Notes under the pieces: generated by a model
Database searches by the model: none
Told to the model about the DNA's origin: nothing
What the model saw: only the letters and a program-made list of their open reading frames with translations
Shown: positions 5,464 through 6,112 of the stretch, one piece after another
How the letters are laid out: the number at the start of each line of letters is the position of its first letter
Numbering within the stretch: the first letter of the stretch is position 1
Assembly: GCA_021779635.1 (NCBI GenBank)
Contig: JAJYAH010000447.1
Location: 1-6,112 of the forward strand
Direction: 5' to 3'
Source: Pseudomonadota bacterium
Lineage (GTDB): Bacteria; Pseudomonadota; Alphaproteobacteria; Rhizobiales; Xanthobacteraceae
Length of the DNA stretch: 6,112 bases
Translations under genes and position numbers: made by a program

Positions 5464-5508
5464 GGCTGACACTAACTTACAAACGGGATACCGCAAGGGG
5501 TAAGGCCA
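5464..5508 (-). repeat. Right terminal inverted repeat of the IS
   Basis: Reading inward from 5508 it gives TGGCCTTACCCC, then GGTATCCC and AAGTTAGTGTC, mirroring the left end in order and spacing to within one base. It lies 44 bases past the orfB stop, the usual compact layout. Confidence 0.85.
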
Positions 5509-5710
5509 GACGCCCGCCGCCTTGGCGTCGCCCTCGCCTGCCGCAGCGCCGGCAGAATTCGTTCTTCTCTTCCAAAGGTTCATTCTTTGCCACCTGCGTG
5601 ACCTCCTCGACATCGCCCTCAGGACCACGCTTGCCGCCCCACACTCAACTTCCTCGTGGCTCGCCTTTCGGGTTTTGGGTCAGTTTCAATAGCCACACCT
5701 CGTGCGCCAT
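5477..5710 (-). other. Possible small-protein remnant with a CxxC motif
   Basis: From ATG 5710 the minus strand reads MAHEVWLLKLTQNPKGEPRGS then TGA (5647-5645). The same frame continues from GTG 5644 with GDVEEVTQVAKNEPLEEKNE and then FCRRCGRRGRRQGGGR, and ends within the right IS repeat at TAA 5479-5477. The acidic stretch plus CRRCG looks more protein-like than random, so this may be a zinc-ribbon gene broken by a stop and by the IS. I recognise no family; chance is the main alternative. Confidence 0.2.
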
Positions 5711-6112
5711 TTATTTGCCGCCAGACTTTTGTCACTTCTCTAATGTTTGACGCTCACCGCAGCTAAACGGGTCAATCAATCCAGTCGCCCTGTATTCGCT
5801 CGACCAGGCACCTCATTTGCAATGACCCCTTCGCATGAACCTCCGAAATGCCGCGTATGACCCGATTTGGTCATTGGTGAGCAGATTTCTCAAGCACAAT
5901 ACAAACCCCATCCCTATCGTCACCGGGCCTCGCAGAGCACCTGTCCGAGCATTAACGGAGACCTACGACGGCAAAAGCGCGATCATGCAGCAAAGGCACC
6001 GCACTCTCGTAGATATCACTCGACAACACCGGTCATTGCATTGAGTCAGTTGTGCGCGTGCCTCATTCTGACCATTGCGGAGAGCTAATCGCTAATGGGT
6101 AGTGTCGCGAAG
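5711..6112. other. About 400 bases with no supportable gene
   Basis: Base composition is visibly less G+C-rich than the rest. The longest frames here (69-73 residues from 5835 and 5867 on the plus strand) have no ribosome binding site and no recognisable motif, and they overlap each other, so I do not call them. The stretch holds several copies of GGTCATTG or its complement, described as a finding. Confidence 0.45.

Larger units (their letters stand above)
4154..5508 (+). mobile_element. IS3-family insertion sequence, IS407-like group, 1355 bp
   Basis: A complete element bounded by long imperfect inverted repeats that begin TG and end CA, with the overlapping orfA/orfB pair typical of IS3. 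The OrfA type (MKRARF, then EQII, HGIS, KYGGLEVSE, ENRRLK, QALD) points to the IS407 group. The orfB DDE nuclease is intact, but orfA carries a nonsense codon and an apparently shortened slip run, so the copy is probably immobile by itself although its ends could be used in trans. It sits inside an older IS3-family remnant, giving a nested insertion. No name is assigned, as a database comparison is needed. Confidence 0.88.

Noticed and set aside
5835..6088. Two overlapping plus-strand frames of about 70 codons
   Set aside because: No ribosome binding site, no recognisable domain, overlapping in different frames within a low-information stretch.

Overview
The window is G+C-rich (about 60% or more by eye, lower after about 5700) and looks like an accessory island from a soil-type bacterium. 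The recombinase, the PIN/AbrB pair and the IS types are widespread in Acidobacteriota and Proteobacteria. Nothing here fixes the phylum, so treat any taxonomy as a guess.

Layout. (1) 1-604, minus strand: a toxin-antitoxin pair. A complete AbrB-type antitoxin is followed 27 bases later by a PIN-domain toxin that runs off the left edge. A perfect 17-bp palindrome sits on the antitoxin start and its likely promoter. (2) 700-1626, plus: a phage/Xer-type tyrosine recombinase with all its catalytic residues, broken by one in-frame TAG. (3) 1859-3830, plus: the centrepiece, a miniature type V CRISPR-Cas locus. A 589-residue effector resembling Cas12m (type V-M, formerly V-U1/c2c4) is followed 21 bases after its stop by an array of three 36-nt repeats and two spacers (37 and 36 nt). 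There is no cas1, cas2 or cas4 and no visible tracrRNA. Two of the three RuvC acidic positions are Asn, which points to a DNA-binding, non-cutting effector. The repeat can fold as an H-type pseudoknot. (4) 3984-4153: left end and first codons of an IS3-family element. (5) 4154-5508: a full-length IS3-family IS (IS407-like), with about 45-bp inverted repeats, a damaged orfA and an intact DD(35)E orfB, inserted in that remnant. (6) 5509-6112: no convincing gene; possible remnants only.

How it fits together. The recombinase, the two IS layers and the toxin-antitoxin pair mark a mobile, decaying neighbourhood. The Cas12m gene looks intact and shares its strand with the array, so one transcript could supply both protein and pre-crRNA. 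With the altered RuvC site the expected output is guided DNA binding that blocks transcription or replication, as reported for Cas12m. The first 23 nt of spacer 2 match the neighbouring IS orfA at 19 positions, a suggestive but unproven link between the system and transposon control.
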